Positions 20,038 to 29,778 of a DNA stretch of 64,000 nucleotides are shown here, one piece after another. Source of the DNA: Oricola thermophila (GTDB taxonomy: Bacteria; Pseudomonadota; Alphaproteobacteria; Rhizobiales; Rhizobiaceae); NCBI RefSeq assembly GCF_013358405.1, contig NZ_CP054836.1:3720001-3784000 (forward strand), written 5' to 3'. Made by a program: the position numbers and the translations under genes. Numbering within the stretch: position 1 is the stretch's first letter; the number at the start of each line of letters is the position of its first letter. The notes beneath the pieces were generated by a model that saw only the letters and a list, made by a program, of their open reading frames with translations, had not been told where the DNA came from and did no database searches.

Positions 20038-22314
20038 TCAGTTGTAAGGAATGTCATGCTTGTCCGCGAATTCGCGTATCACAGGCTGCATATCGGTGGC
20101 GATACCGTCGTTTTCAATTGCCGTATCGATAACGGCGCGCAACTCGGCCAGATTGGTGGCCAGCAATGCCGCCTTGACCGGGCCGATCGACGCGGCCGAC
20201 ATCGACAGGTCGCGAATGCCGATGGCGGCCAGTGCCATGGCAGAGAGCGGCTTGCCGGCGAGTTCGCCGCAAAGTGAAAGCGACACGCCATTCCTGGCAG
20301 CGGCTTCCGCCACCGATTTGAGCGCGCGCAGGAAAGGCCGCGACAGTGGCTCGAAACGCGCGGCGATCTGCGGATTGCCGCGATCGGTGGCCGTAAGGAA
20401 TTGGAACAGGTCATTGGAACCGATGGAGACGAAATCCACGGCCTTCATGAGGGCATCGAGGTCGAAGAGCAATGCCGGAACTTCCAGCATCGCGCCGATG
20501 TGCAGCCGAGTCGGCAGGCCGTGGCCGAATCGCGAAAGGTGCTGCACCTCGCGATTGATGATGGATCGCGCCTGCTCGATCTCGCCGATATCGGTCACCA
20601 TCGGCAGCATGACCCGGAGTTCACGCCCTGCGGATGCTTTCAGAAGCGCCCGCATCTGCGTCCGGAAAAGTCCGGGGCGATCTAGCGAAAGCCGGATGGC
20701 GCGCCAGCCAAGTGCCGGGTTTTCCTCGTGCGGCGCGCTTCGGAAATAGGGCAGAACCTTGTCCCCGCCGATGTCGAGCGACCGGAAAATTACCGGCTTC
20801 GGGCCTGCCGCCTCGATTACCGAGCGATATAGAGATTCCTGCGCTTCGGCACGCGGAAAGGTATCGGCGACCATGAATTGCAGCTCGGTTCGGAACAGCC
20901 CGATTCCTTCGGCACCGGATTCGTCGAGCTGTGGCAGATCAACGAGCAGTCCGGCATTCATGTGCAGGTGGAATGCTTCGCCGTCCCTCGTCACCGACGG
21001 CTTGTCTCGCAGGTCGCGATACTCCTGCTGCCGGCGAGCCCGGAAGCGGACCTTTTCCGCATAGGCGGCCTCGACATCGGGTTGCGGACGAAGATGAACA
21101 TCGCCCGACAGACCGTCAACGATGATGGGATCCGCGTTTTCCGACAGGGCGACTATGCCCTTGACCTGGCCGACAACGGGAATCCCCATGGCCCGGGCGA
21201 CAATGACGACATGGCTCGTCGGCGCGCCGTCCTCGAGAACGAGGCCGCGCAGGTTCTTGCGCGGATAGTCCAGCAGTTCCGCCGCACCCATGGTGCGCGC
21301 AACGACTATCGTGTCCGACGGGAGCTTCTCTTCCCGGGTTGCAATGTCCTCGCCCATCAGCTCGCGCAGCAGACGGTTGGCGAGATCGTCGAAATCGTTC
21401 ATTCTCTCGCGGAGGTAGGGGTCGTTGACCGCCGACATCCGCGCGCGCATGTCGCTTTGAACCTTTTCCACCGATGCCTCGGCCGTCAGGCCGTTGCGGA
21501 TCGCTTCCTCCAGCCGCCGCACCCAGCCCTTGTCGTGGGCAAACATGCGGTAGGTCTCCAGCACGTCGCGGTGCTCGCCCTCGAAAGCCACCTCGCGTCG
21601 CGAAAGCATGTCGTCGATGGTCAGGCGCAGCGAACTCAGCGCCGCGGCGAGGCGTTCAATCTCCGCTTCGGAATCCTCGTTGAACAGGTCGGTGACGACG
21701 ATGCGCGGTTCGTGCAGGACTACGTGACCGAGACCAATACCCTCCGCGAGCGCGCGCCCGCTGGATGTCACTGGCCGGTTCAGGTCGAGTTCGACACCGT
21801 CATGGGACAGGCGCTTCAATTCCCCGGCGGCGATCAGTTCGCCGATCACCATGGCGACTGTTTCGAGCGCCTCCACCTCGTCCTCGCCATAGGCACGATG
21901 GGCTTCGTTCTGGACGACAAGGACGCCGAGGGTCCGACCGGCACGCAGGATCGGCACGCCGAGGAAGGAGTTGTAAACCTCCTCGCCGGTTTCCGGCAGG
22001 TACTGGAAGGCTGGATGCTTCTGCGCTTCGGCAAGGTTGAGCGGGCGCGCGGACGACGCGATGGTGCCGACGAGGCCCTGGCCGAGGCGCAGCGCCGTCT
22101 GGTGTACCGCCATGGGGTTGAGGCCGACCGTGGCGTAGAGTTCCAGCACGCCGTCGGCCCGTAGCACATAGGCCGAGCAAACCTCGGCGACCATGTTCTG
22201 GGCGATCTGACGCACGATCCGGTCGAGCCGCTCCTGCGGCTCCATCGGCTCCGCCATGATCTCGCGGAGACGTTTCAGCAGTACACGTGGTCCGGCATCT
22301 GCCTCACGAAGCAA
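20038..22314 (-). CDS. ptsP: Nitrogen PTS enzyme I (PtsP, EI-Ntr)
   Basis: This 758-aa protein has an N-terminal GAF domain (about 20-165) fused to the enzyme I domains. The phosphohistidine loop is GAPTSHVVIVARAMGIP. The PEP-binding barrel contains GIGLFRTELQFM, SLDIGGDK and the SIGSNDLFQFLTATDR motif, ending in LCGELAGKP. It starts the PtsP-PtsO-PtsN phosphorelay that senses nitrogen state and regulates K+ transport and other targets. The start appears to be TTG 22314 with GGGAG 8 bp upstream. Confidence 0.96.
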   Translation of the reverse strand: MLREADAGPRVLLKRLREIMAEPMEPQERLDRIVRQIAQNMVAEVCSAYVLRADGVLELYATVGLNPMAVHQTALRLGQGLVGTIASSARPLNLAEAQKHPAFQYLPETGEEVYNSFLGVPILRAGRTLGVLVVQNEAHRAYGEDEVEALETVAMVIGELIAAGELKRLSHDGVELDLNRPVTSSGRALAEGIGLGHVVLHEPRIVVTDLFNEDSEAEIERLAAALSSLRLTIDDMLSRREVAFEGEHRDVLETYRMFAHDKGWVRRLEEAIRNGLTAEASVEKVQSDMRARMSAVNDPYLRERMNDFDDLANRLLRELMGEDIATREEKLPSDTIVVARTMGAAELLDYPRKNLRGLVLEDGAPTSHVVIVARAMGIPVVGQVKGIVALSENADPIIVDGLSGDVHLRPQPDVEAAYAEKVRFRARRQQEYRDLRDKPSVTRDGEAFHLHMNAGLLVDLPQLDESGAEGIGLFRTELQFMVADTFPRAEAQESLYRSVIEAAGPKPVIFRSLDIGGDKVLPYFRSAPHEENPALGWRAIRLSLDRPGLFRTQMRALLKASAGRELRVMLPMVTDIGEIEQARSIINREVQHLSRFGHGLPTRLHIGAMLEVPALLFDLDALMKAVDFVSIGSNDLFQFLTATDRGNPQIAARFEPLSRPFLRALKSVAEAAARNGVSLSLCGELAGKPLSAMALAAIGIRDLSMSAASIGPVKAALLATNLAELRAVIDTAIENDGIATDMQPVIREFADKHDIPYN

Positions 22315-22389
22315 TTGGTTCTCCCTGCACGCATCGGTTTGCGCGTCCGGATCGGCCGGACGCTCGGTCCTAAGGCATAGCCGTCGGGG

Positions 22390-23643
22390 CTAGAGCTTGT
22401 CGAGACCGTAGACGTCGTGCAGCGTGCGCACGGCCAGTTCGCAGTAGGGTCCGTCGATCAGGATCGAGATCTTGATCTCGGACGTGGTGATTGCGCGAAT
22501 GTTGATGCCCTTTTCAGCCAGTGCCCTGAAGGCTATGGCAGCAACGCCGGCATGGCTGCGCATTCCAATGCCGATGACCGATACCTTGACCAGGCCGGTT
22601 TCCGACTGGACCGCCTCGTAGCCCACCTCGTCCTTAATCTTTTCCAATGCCAGCAGCGCCTTGTCGACATCGCCGCTCGGAATGGTGAAGGTCATGTCGG
22701 TGAACTTGCCGTCGCCGGACACGTTCTGGACAATCATGTCCACATTTATGCCGGCATCCGCCAGCGGGCCGAAGATTGCGGCGGACACGCCCGGACGATC
22801 CTGCACGCGGCGCAGCGATATCTGCGCCTCGTCGCGGGTATAGGCGATGCCGGTGACGTTCTGCTTTTCCACGATCTCTTCCTCATCACATATCAGCGTG
22901 CCCGGCGGATTGTCGAAATCGTCCATCCCGGGGGCGTAGGGCTCATCGAAACTGGACCGAACGAAGGTGCGTACACCGTGCACCATGGCCAATTCGACAG
23001 AACGAACCTGCAGCACCTTGGCGCCAAGCGAGGCCATCTCCAACATTTCCTCGAACGAGACCTTTGCAAGGCGCGTCGCCTTCGGCTCGATGCGCGGATC
23101 GGTCGTGTAGACGCCGTCCACATCGGTGTAGATGTCGCAGCGGTCCGCATTTACCGCGGCGGCGATGGCAACTGCCGATGTGTCCGAACCGCCGCGCCCG
23201 AGCGTCGATACGCGGTTGTCGGGCGCAACGCCCTGGAAGCCGGCGATGACGGCGACCTGGCCAATCCCGAAGCGTTCGATGAGCCGTTCGCCATTGATCT
23301 CGGCTATGCGCGCAGCACCGTGTGCGTTGTCCGTCTTCACCGGAATCTGCCAGCCCTGCCAGGAACGGGCATCGACGCCCATCGATTGCAGGACGATGGC
23401 GAGCAGGCCGGCGCTCACCAGTTCGCCCGATGCGACGATGGCATCGTATTCGCGCGCGTCATGCATCGGCGATGCGGCGCGCGTAAGCTCCACGAGCTCG
23501 TTTGTCTTGCCCGCCATGGCGGAGACCACGACCGCGACTTCATGGCCGCAATCGACCTCGCGCTTGACGTGACGTGCCACGTTGCGGATGCGGTCGATAT
23601 CGGCGACGGACGTGCCGCCAAATTTCATGACGATGCGGGCCAT
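22390..23643 (-). CDS. lysC: Aspartate kinase
   Basis: This 417-aa enzyme makes aspartyl-phosphate for the lysine, methionine and threonine branches. It starts with [15 protein letters not shown] (substrate motif KFGGTS) and has the catalytic [14 protein letters not shown] and [13 protein letters not shown]. Two C-terminal ACT domains (about 265-417) provide feedback control by lysine and/or threonine. ATG 23643 gives the usual family start; the longer frame upstream overlaps the divergent ubiG leader. Confidence 0.97.
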   Translation of the reverse strand: MARIVMKFGGTSVADIDRIRNVARHVKREVDCGHEVAVVVSAMAGKTNELVELTRAASPMHDAREYDAIVASGELVSAGLLAIVLQSMGVDARSWQGWQIPVKTDNAHGAARIAEINGERLIERFGIGQVAVIAGFQGVAPDNRVSTLGRGGSDTSAVAIAAAVNADRCDIYTDVDGVYTTDPRIEPKATRLAKVSFEEMLEMASLGAKVLQVRSVELAMVHGVRTFVRSSFDEPYAPGMDDFDNPPGTLICDEEEIVEKQNVTGIAYTRDEAQISLRRVQDRPGVSAAIFGPLADAGINVDMIVQNVSGDGKFTDMTFTIPSGDVDKALLALEKIKDEVGYEAVQSETGLVKVSVIGIGMRSHAGVAAIAFRALAEKGINIRAITTSEIKISILIDGPYCELAVRTLHDVYGLDKL

Positions 23644-23830
23644 GGCAGATGGTGTGCTCGGCGAGTGTTGCTGTTGTTGCGCCGGATTTGCCCGGCGGAT
23701 CGCGCGCTGCATATCGAATCGCGGGCGAAGCCGCAAGTTCGCCCTGACGGAGGGTGCGACCGCGGCGCCACTTGACTTGAGCGGCCGATCGCCCGAGTTG
23801 AAGGGTAGGACAAGGACAGGACGGTCACGA

Positions 23831-24574
23831 ATGGACAGCGGAGCAACGACCATCGACGCCGGCGAGGTCGAGCGTTTTTCGAGAATGGCCGCGGACTGGT
23901 GGAACCCTGCCGGCAAGTTCAGGCCGCTGCACAAGTTCAATCCGGTCCGCCTGAAATATATCCGCGATACGGTGATCGAGCATTTCGGACTAGACCCGAC
24001 CGCGTCGCGGCCGCTTGCCGGCCTGCGGTTTCTCGATATCGGGTGCGGCGGCGGACTTCTTTCGGAGCCGATGGCACGTCTTGGCGCCACGGTCGTCGGC
24101 GCGGACGCATCGGAAACCAATATCGAGATCGCCAGGATCCATGCCGCGCAATCGGGCCTCGACATCGACTATCGCGCCACCACCTCGGAAACGCTCGAGG
24201 CGGAGGGCGAAACCTTCGATGTCGTGTTGAACATGGAGGTGGTCGAGCACGTCGCCGACGTGGACCTGTACATGAAATCCTGCGCCGCGATGGTGCGTCC
24301 CGGCGGACTTATGATCGTCGCGACCATAAACCGGACGCTGAAGGCCTACGGTCTTGCCATCATCGGTGCCGAGCATATCCTGCGCTGGCTGCCGAGGGGC
24401 ACGCATCAGTACGAAAGACTGGTCACGCCGCAGGAACTGCAGTCGGCGCTTGCCGGGACGGGCCTCGACATCGTCAGGCGCACGGGGGTCAGCTACAATC
24501 CCTTCGCCGACGAATGGCGCCTGTCGAAAGACATGGACGTCAACTACATGGTGGTCGCGGAACGCGGGAAGTAG
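23831..24574 (+). CDS. ubiG: Ubiquinone biosynthesis O-methyltransferase UbiG
   Basis: This 247-aa class I methyltransferase performs both O-methylations of ubiquinone synthesis. Diagnostic are [22 protein letters not shown] (key part DWWNP...LHKFNP), the SAM loop [18 protein letters not shown], and LNMEVVEHV. It is divergent from lysC with 187 bp between the start codons, which must hold both promoters. This neighbour pair is conserved in the order. Confidence 0.96.
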   Translation: MDSGATTIDAGEVERFSRMAADWWNPAGKFRPLHKFNPVRLKYIRDTVIEHFGLDPTASRPLAGLRFLDIGCGGGLLSEPMARLGATVVGADASETNIEIARIHAAQSGLDIDYRATTSETLEAEGETFDVVLNMEVVEHVADVDLYMKSCAAMVRPGGLMIVATINRTLKAYGLAIIGAEHILRWLPRGTHQYERLVTPQELQSALAGTGLDIVRRTGVSYNPFADEWRLSKDMDVNYMVVAERGK

Positions 24575-24586
24575 CCGCGCCGCCGG

Positions 24587-25015
24587 TCAGTTGAGTTCTT
24601 CGGGCAGATCCGGCAGTGGCAGGACCTCGACCCCCTCGTCGAGCAGGCTTGCCACCTCATCGGGTGTCGCCTTGCCGTAGATGCCGCGCGGGTCGCTCTC
24701 TCCGTAATGGATCTTGCGCGCTTCCTCGGGGAAGCGCTCACCGACATCCTCACCATTCTTCTTCACCGCGCGGGCCATTTCCTGGAGCTTGGCCATGATC
24801 TCGCGCTGGGCGCCATTGCCGGTCGCGACGGCGACCTCCTCGCGCTTGCGGGCGGTCGACACGTTCGGCGCCATCAATGCCTTGGAAATGCGGGTGGAGC
24901 CGCAAGACGGGCACTCCAGGAACCCGCGCTTCTTCTGGGTCTCGAAATCGCCGGTATTTCGGAACCATGCCTCGAAGTCATGGCCCTGGTCACATATGAG
25001 CGAAAACTTGATCAC
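24587..25015 (-). CDS. DUF1178 family protein
   Basis: This 142-aa protein starts at GTG 25015 (family start MIKFSLICDQGHDFEAWF). It carries a CxxC pair (ECPSCGS) that, with Cys9 and the adjacent His, could bind zinc. The C-terminal part has the family EARKIHYGESDPRGIYGKATPDE (key part IHYGESDPRGIYG). Function is unknown. It lies 13 bp downstream of the nitrilase-family gene and is convergent with ubiG. Confidence 0.9.
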   Translation of the reverse strand: MIKFSLICDQGHDFEAWFRNTGDFETQKKRGFLECPSCGSTRISKALMAPNVSTARKREEVAVATGNGAQREIMAKLQEMARAVKKNGEDVGERFPEEARKIHYGESDPRGIYGKATPDEVASLLDEGVEVLPLPDLPEELN

Positions 25016-25028
25016 GATCGTGCTCCAG

Positions 25029-25874
25029 TCATCCCCCTAATTCTGCGTCCGACAGCTTAAACGGACGTATATTTTTCAGATTGGGTATCTTGCGCCGGGC
25101 TTCAAGAACCTCGTCGAGATCGATGGTGGCGGTGACGATCCCCGGCTCGTCATCGTCCTTCTCGGCGACTACGCGACCCCACGGGTCGATGATCATGGAA
25201 TGGCCGTAGGTTTCGCGTCCGTCCCGATGGGTTCCGCCTTGGGCGGCGGCGACGAGAAAGGCCCCGTTCTCTATGGCGCGGGCGCGCAGAAGTACGTGCC
25301 AGTGGGCTTCGCCGGTCTGGCGGGTGAAGGCCGCGGGCAGGGTCAGAATCTCCGCGCCGGCAAGCGCCTGCCGGCGAAAAAGGTCAGGAAAGCGAACGTC
25401 ATAGCAGATGGCCATGCCCAGGCATGCATTGCCGATCCCGACCGTGAAGGCGTGTTCGCCGGGCCGGTAGATCGCGGATTCGCGCCAGCTCTCGCCGTTG
25501 TCGAGATCGACATCGAACATGTGGATCTTGTCGTAGGCGGCGCGTCTCTTTCCGTCGGGTCCGAACAGAAAGGCACGGTTGGCGACCATCTCGCCGCCGA
25601 GCGCTATCGGCGTCGAGCCGACATGCAACCAGATCCCGAGTTCGCCCGAAAGCGCCGCCGCCGTCGCCACGATCGGATCCTCATCCTCCGGGAATATCGA
25701 TTCGAGCAATGCGCCGCGATCTTTCTGGATCAGGCCGGTCATTTCCGGCGACTGCACATAGGTCGCGCCGCTTTGGGCGGCTTCGCGAACGAACCGCTCG
25801 AAATCGTCGCGATTGGCGGCGATCCCGGTCCCGGACCGCATCTGGATGGCGGCGCATTTGAGTGTGCGAGGCAT
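25029..25874 (-). CDS. Nit-family carbon-nitrogen hydrolase (probable deaminated glutathione amidase)
   Basis: This 281-aa nitrilase-superfamily enzyme has the Glu-Lys-Cys triad: Glu in VQSPEMTGLI, Lys in AAYDKIHMFDVD, and Cys in GMAICYDVRFPDLF. Similarity to Nit1/NitB proteins suggests hydrolysis of deaminated glutathione, a metabolite-repair role. Its place next to glutaredoxin is consistent with glutathione metabolism. ATG 25874 is taken as the start, 2 bp after the grx stop; a TTG at 25880 is an alternative. Confidence 0.9.
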   Translation of the reverse strand: MPRTLKCAAIQMRSGTGIAANRDDFERFVREAAQSGATYVQSPEMTGLIQKDRGALLESIFPEDEDPIVATAAALSGELGIWLHVGSTPIALGGEMVANRAFLFGPDGKRRAAYDKIHMFDVDLDNGESWRESAIYRPGEHAFTVGIGNACLGMAICYDVRFPDLFRRQALAGAEILTLPAAFTRQTGEAHWHVLLRARAIENGAFLVAAAQGGTHRDGRETYGHSMIIDPWGRVVAEKDDDEPGIVTATIDLDEVLEARRKIPNLKNIRPFKLSDAELGG

Positions 25875-25876
25875 GG

Positions 25877-26134
25877 TCAACTGCTCAGCAGGTTATCAAG
25901 TTTGCCCGCGCGGTCGAGGGCATAGAGATCATCGCAGCCACCGACATGGATGTCACCGATGAAAATCTGCGGGAAGGTGGTTCCGCCATGAGAGCGCTGG
26001 ATCATTTCGCGTTTCAAAGCCGGGTCCGTGGTGGCGTCATGTTCCACATACGCCGCTCCCTTCCGATCGAGAAGCCGTTTCGCGGCGATACAAAATCCGC
26101 AGAACCGACGTGTGTAGATGGTGACATTGGCCAT
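25877..26134 (-). CDS. grxC: Glutaredoxin 3 (GrxC type)
   Basis: This 85-aa dithiol glutaredoxin has the active site CGFC at residues 12-15. The glutathione-binding TTFPQIFIGD motif contains the cis-proline, followed by HVGGCDDLYALD. It reduces protein disulfides and glutathione mixed disulfides in the cytosol. The start MANVTIYTRR at 26134 has an AAAGGA ribosome-binding site. It lies between comF and the nitrilase gene in a likely operon. Confidence 0.95.
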   Translation of the reverse strand: MANVTIYTRRFCGFCIAAKRLLDRKGAAYVEHDATTDPALKREMIQRSHGGTTFPQIFIGDIHVGGCDDLYALDRAGKLDNLLSS

Positions 26135-26194
26135 TGAAACATTCCTTTCCGACAGCGCTATATATGTGCGCCGCAATTTCCTGAAAAGACCGCC

Positions 26195-26962
26195 CTAGTA
26201 TGCCGCCGGCCGCCGCGTGACGCCGGCAAAGTGGGGGACCACGCGCGAAAAGGTCAAAACGTCGACATGGGCAGCGCCCCCGCGCAATAGCGCGCGGGTC
26301 GCCGCTCCCAGTGTCGCGCCGGTCGTATAGACATCGTCGACCAGCAGGACCGACCGGCCGCAGACGGCGATCTCGTGGCCGGGCGGTACGCGAAAGGCGC
26401 CTCGCACATTGGCCTGGCGCTGTTTCGCGGTCAGACCGACCTGCCGGCGGGTCGGCCTGATCCGGACAAGCGCGGCGGGTTCGAAGGCGATACCGCCTTC
26501 CGCGGCGATCATGCGCGCGAGTTCTGCCGACTGGTTGTAGCGACGCGCCAAGTAGCGTCGTTTGTGCAGCGGTACGGGCACGACCACGTCGCACTCTTCC
26601 ACCAGCAATCGGCCGGCGCGCAGCATCCATCGCGCCATCCAGGGCGCGAGTTCCGGCTGGTCGCCATATTTCAGCCGTTGCACCAGCTGGCGGGCGATGC
26701 CGTCATGCAGTACCGCGGCGCGGGCGCGGCGCCAGGGCTGAGGGTTGGCAAGCGCCTCGGCGCTGACCATGTCATCGCCGAAATCGTGCTGGAACGGGGT
26801 GCCGGTGACCGTGCATATGGGGTCGGCGATGAAATGAATCTGCCCCCAGCATTCGGGACACAGCGTCCCGCGTGCGGCAACGTGAGTGCGGCAGGCGAGA
26901 CAGGTGTCGGGAAACAGTATCGAGGCGACCAGGCGACTTGCCTTTTGCACCGCGTTCTGCAT
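26195..26962 (-). CDS. comF: ComF family phosphoribosyltransferase-like protein
   Basis: This 255-aa protein has an N-terminal zinc-finger-like double CxxC (CLACRTH...CPECWGQ). It has the HKRRYLARRYNQSAELAR motif and the PRPP-binding loop VLLVDDVYTTGATL. ComF proteins support natural transformation in some bacteria and are near-universal. The enzymatic reaction is unproven. ATG 26962 begins a family-like N terminus (MQNAVQKASRLVASILFPD). Confidence 0.92.
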   Translation of the reverse strand: MQNAVQKASRLVASILFPDTCLACRTHVAARGTLCPECWGQIHFIADPICTVTGTPFQHDFGDDMVSAEALANPQPWRRARAAVLHDGIARQLVQRLKYGDQPELAPWMARWMLRAGRLLVEECDVVVPVPLHKRRYLARRYNQSAELARMIAAEGGIAFEPAALVRIRPTRRQVGLTAKQRQANVRGAFRVPPGHEIAVCGRSVLLVDDVYTTGATLGAATRALLRGGAAHVDVLTFSRVVPHFAGVTRRPAAY

Positions 26963-27007
26963 GTGAACTCCAGGAAAAGTAACGTGAACAGTGTTACAGA
27001 TGCCGGC

Positions 27008-27859
27008 ATGACCGTCAAAACCATCATAGACTTGGGCCAAGTGCGGGCCAACCAGCGCCGCGCGGTCCGAATGGCGGCGGACGGCGCCGATTTCCTGTTC
27101 AGGGCGACCGCCGACGACCTGGCGTTGCGGCTGTCGGCGGTGACGCGGAAATTCGAGCGCGGAATCCTGTTCGTGCCGGATTCCGTGCCGGACAGCATTC
27201 TGCCGGAGATCGCCGGCCTCGAGAGATGGCGGGATCCCGGTGCCGGAGACGAGGTGCTGGGCCTGGAACCGGAAAGCCTCGATCTCGCGATCAGCCTGCT
27301 GACCCTGCACGAAACGAATGACACGCCCGGCGTTCTTGCGCAGATCCGCCGCGCGCTGAAGCCCGACGGGCTGTTTCTTGCCTGCGTTCCCGGCGGCGCG
27401 ACGCTGGCGGAATTGCGGGACAGCCTGTTGGCGGCAGAGGTGGAACTCACAGGCGCGGCGAATGCGCGCGTGCTGCCGTTCATGGACGTGCGCGACGCCG
27501 GCGGATTGCTGCAACGGGCTGGGTTTGCTCTGCCGGTAGCCGATACGGAGCGACTGACTGTCCGTTACGATACGATGTTCGACCTGATGCGTGACTTGCG
27601 GTCGATGGGTGCCACCAATACGCTGGCGTCGCGCAGCCGCCGTTTCGCCTCTCCCCGGCTCTTCCAGATGGCGGCACAGCACTATGCCGGGAACCATGCC
27701 GACGCGGACGGACGGATCCGCGCCACATTCGAACTGTTGTGGATGTCGGGTTGGGCGCCGCACGAATCGCAACAGAAGCCGCTCAAGCCGGGCAGCGCCA
27801 CGAAACGCCTCGCCGATTTCATCGGGGACAAGTCAATCCCGACGCGGGGCGGGCGCTAG
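27008..27859 (+). CDS. SAM-dependent methyltransferase, NDUFAF5/BioC-like
   Basis: This 283-aa class I methyltransferase-fold protein contains LDLAISLLTLHETNDTPGVLAQIRRALKPDGLFLACVPGG, of which SLLTLHETNDTPG and LKPDGLF are the motif IV/V signatures. The glycine-rich motif I is degenerate (RGILFVPDSV instead of DxGxGxG). Bacterial homologues of NDUFAF5 share this. Whether it still methylates is uncertain. It is divergent from comF with only 45 bp between start codons and overlaps the convergent pilin gene stop by 4 bp. Confidence 0.85.
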   Translation: MTVKTIIDLGQVRANQRRAVRMAADGADFLFRATADDLALRLSAVTRKFERGILFVPDSVPDSILPEIAGLERWRDPGAGDEVLGLEPESLDLAISLLTLHETNDTPGVLAQIRRALKPDGLFLACVPGGATLAELRDSLLAAEVELTGAANARVLPFMDVRDAGGLLQRAGFALPVADTERLTVRYDTMFDLMRDLRSMGATNTLASRSRRFASPRLFQMAAQHYAGNHADADGRIRATFELLWMSGWAPHESQQKPLKPGSATKRLADFIGDKSIPTRGGR

Positions 27860-28023
27860 TTCAGGCTCTTGGTGATCTCGGAATTGTTGTCCGACCAGAG
27901 CCACCTGACCGCTTCGAGAGCAAAGCCGATGCTACCGACGATGACAACCGACAGCACGGTGGCGATGATCCCGTATTCAACCGCGGTGGCCCCCGTCTCG
28001 TCGGCAATGAATGAATTCAGCAT
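27856..28023 (-). CDS. Flp/Fap-type (type IVb) pilin, 55 aa
   Basis: I found this short gene by reading the minus strand. The product has the Flp prepilin layout: a short polar head, then ETGATAVEYGIIATVLSVVI with the conserved Glu-Tyr pair after the glycine processing site, and a single hydrophobic segment followed by a polar tail. A GGGAG ribosome-binding site precedes ATG 28023. Flp pilins are processed by a TadV-type peptidase and assembled by a tad system, but no tad gene is in the window. The stop codon overlaps the convergent methyltransferase stop. Confidence 0.85.
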   Translation of the reverse strand: MLNSFIADETGATAVEYGIIATVLSVVIVGSIGFALEAVRWLWSDNNSEITKSLN

Positions 28024-28144
28024 CGTACCACTCCCACAACATGCTACCGTGGTAAACGCACGTTATTAACGGCGTGTTGTGGAGAGGGTGACGTAACGTT
28101 ATTTTTGGCGACTGTGTAATCGAACCGTTGCCGAAGACGGTTAA

Positions 28145-28465
28145 TCAGCAGTCACCCGTGCGCCTGCCGTTCGTGTGGATGATGCACATCGAACCGGGAT
28201 CGTTCTGCAGGACACTTCGGCGGATCGTATATTGGCGGGCGTTGTTGCGGATCGCGCCAGCCGTGGTGCGGTCGAGTCCGCCATAGACCACGGAAGCGGT
28301 AATGTCGGAGGATCCGCCTCGGTCGAGAAGCGGCGTCAGGAACATTGCGATTGCGACAGCGAGCGACCCGAAGAGAAGCGTGATCCGAATCATGCCCAGA
28401 CCGGCTTCCGACACCGGAGAGCCGGATTGCGGGCGGATCTGTGCCCAATCACGATCATCACGCAT
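28145..28465 (-). CDS. Small single-pass membrane protein, hypothetical
   Basis: This 106-aa protein has an N-terminal polar region (1-25) and one transmembrane segment (about 25-42, MIRITLLFGSLAVAIAMFL). An extracytoplasmic tail contains two cysteines (CIIHTNGRRTGDC at the end) that could form a disulfide. ATG 28465 has a GGGAA ribosome-binding site. It lies immediately upstream of the orphan Flp pilin in the same direction (121-bp gap) and may be functionally linked, but I know no characterised homologue. A weak hairpin (28123-28142) follows its stop. Confidence 0.65.
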   Translation of the reverse strand: MRDDRDWAQIRPQSGSPVSEAGLGMIRITLLFGSLAVAIAMFLTPLLDRGGSSDITASVVYGGLDRTTAGAIRNNARQYTIRRSVLQNDPGSMCIIHTNGRRTGDC

Positions 28466-28579
28466 TTCCCGATACCCCTTTTTGCCGACCAGACAATCCC
28501 CGTTTGCCCACCCGCGTAAACACACGCCAGCTTCATTTAAAATCGCACATTGAAATAAATGTTTGATTAACGACGTTTG

Positions 28580-29014
28580 TTAGCTGCCGCGAAAGGGTGG
28601 CAACAAGTCCTGAATTATTGGAACCAGCGGCAAATCTGCCGGTGGCATGGGGTAGTCACGCAATGCACTTGCACGCACCCATTTGAGCTTCTGGCCCTCG
28701 CGCGGGACCGGCATGCCCTGATACTTGCGGCACACGTAGAGCGGCATCAGCAAATGGAAGTCATCGTAGGCGTGGCTGGCAAAGCTCAGCGGCGCCAGGC
28801 ATGGTTTCTCCGTGACGATCCCCAGTTCCTCGAAAAGTTCCCGGACGAGGGTGTCTTCCGGCGTTTCGCCGGCTTCCACCTTGCCGCCCGGGAACTCCCA
28901 CAATCCGGCCATCGCCTTCCCCTCCGGCCGCTGGGCCAGAAGGATCCGGTTGTCGGTGTCGAGCAATGCGCAAGCGGCAACCAGCAGCAACGGCTTGTCG
29001 GCGGTATCATTCAT
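28580..29014 (-). CDS. mutT: Nudix hydrolase, MutT (8-oxo-dGTP diphosphatase)
   Basis: This 144-aa protein has a complete Nudix box (GGKVEAGETPED...RELFEELGI, about residues 42-65). It fits MutT, which removes 8-oxo-dGTP from the nucleotide pool. The C-terminal SALRDYPMPPADLPLVP is typical of MutT. It is the last gene of the parvulin-argJ-GNAT-mutT run, 7 bp after the GNAT gene. Confidence 0.92.
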   Translation of the reverse strand: MNDTADKPLLLVAACALLDTDNRILLAQRPEGKAMAGLWEFPGGKVEAGETPEDTLVRELFEELGIVTEKPCLAPLSFASHAYDDFHLLMPLYVCRKYQGMPVPREGQKLKWVRASALRDYPMPPADLPLVPIIQDLLPPFRGS

Positions 29015-29021
29015 GCGCCGG

Positions 29022-29774
29022 TCAGTCGCCTTTCTTGCGATACACATAGGTGTAGGCGGTTGCGAAGCCGAGCCGCTCGTAGAGGCTGACCGCCGGCTTG
29101 TTGGCGCTTACAACCTGGAGCCAGGCCCGCTGCGCGCCCTGCGCGGCGGCCCACCGCAATGCGACGCGGACGATGGAGCGTGCATATCCCTTGCCCTGCT
29201 GGTCGGCCCTCACGGCCACGTCGAACAGTCCGGCCAGATCGTTGTCATGGACGCAGAGCGCCGATGCCACGGGCCCGCCTTCGTCCTCCAGGACAAACAT
29301 GCCGCTCGGAGGCCGGATCGACTCGACAACTTCGGTCAAGCCAGCCTTTCGGTCCGCTTCCGCCTGGCGAATGGCAATCGATGCATCGACATAGCGGCCT
29401 ACATCCTTGAGCGGGATCTGGTCGAGACCGCTGTCCAGATCGATATCCTTCAGGTTCGCGATCATGACCCGGGTTTCGTCAAAGCGGCGCCAGCCATGAG
29501 CGTCGAAATGGGCACCGAGCTGAAGAGGCGCCAGCGGCGACAGGCGAAAGACGAGCGGACGGCCATAGGCGCCGAAACGCTTGGCCGCGCGGTTGATGCG
29601 CGTCTCTATGTCGCGATGATCGGCCGGATCGAGCGGGTTGACCGAATTCAGTCTCTTTGAGGGATGTCCGGCCGTAAGGCGCACGGCCCAGCTGCCGTCA
29701 TAGTGTACCGATGCGGCCGGCCATGCCCTGAATCCGACCGCTTCCAGACGCCTGACGAGTGCTAGATCCGTCAC
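29022..29774 (-). CDS. GNAT family N-acetyltransferase
   Basis: This 250-aa protein has an N-terminal degenerate GNAT-like half and a C-terminal active-looking GNAT domain with FDVAVRADQQGKGYARSIV and SANKPAVSLYERLGF. GTG 29774 is chosen because an AGGAG ribosome-binding site lies 8 bp upstream. The ATG at 29810 would overlap argJ by 32 bp. The substrate is unknown; conserved linkage to argJ does not prove a role in arginine synthesis. Confidence 0.88.
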   Translation of the reverse strand: MTDLALVRRLEAVGFRAWPAASVHYDGSWAVRLTAGHPSKRLNSVNPLDPADHRDIETRINRAAKRFGAYGRPLVFRLSPLAPLQLGAHFDAHGWRRFDETRVMIANLKDIDLDSGLDQIPLKDVGRYVDASIAIRQAEADRKAGLTEVVESIRPPSGMFVLEDEGGPVASALCVHDNDLAGLFDVAVRADQQGKGYARSIVRVALRWAAAQGAQRAWLQVVSANKPAVSLYERLGFATAYTYVYRKKGD

Positions 29775-29778
29775 CGGC

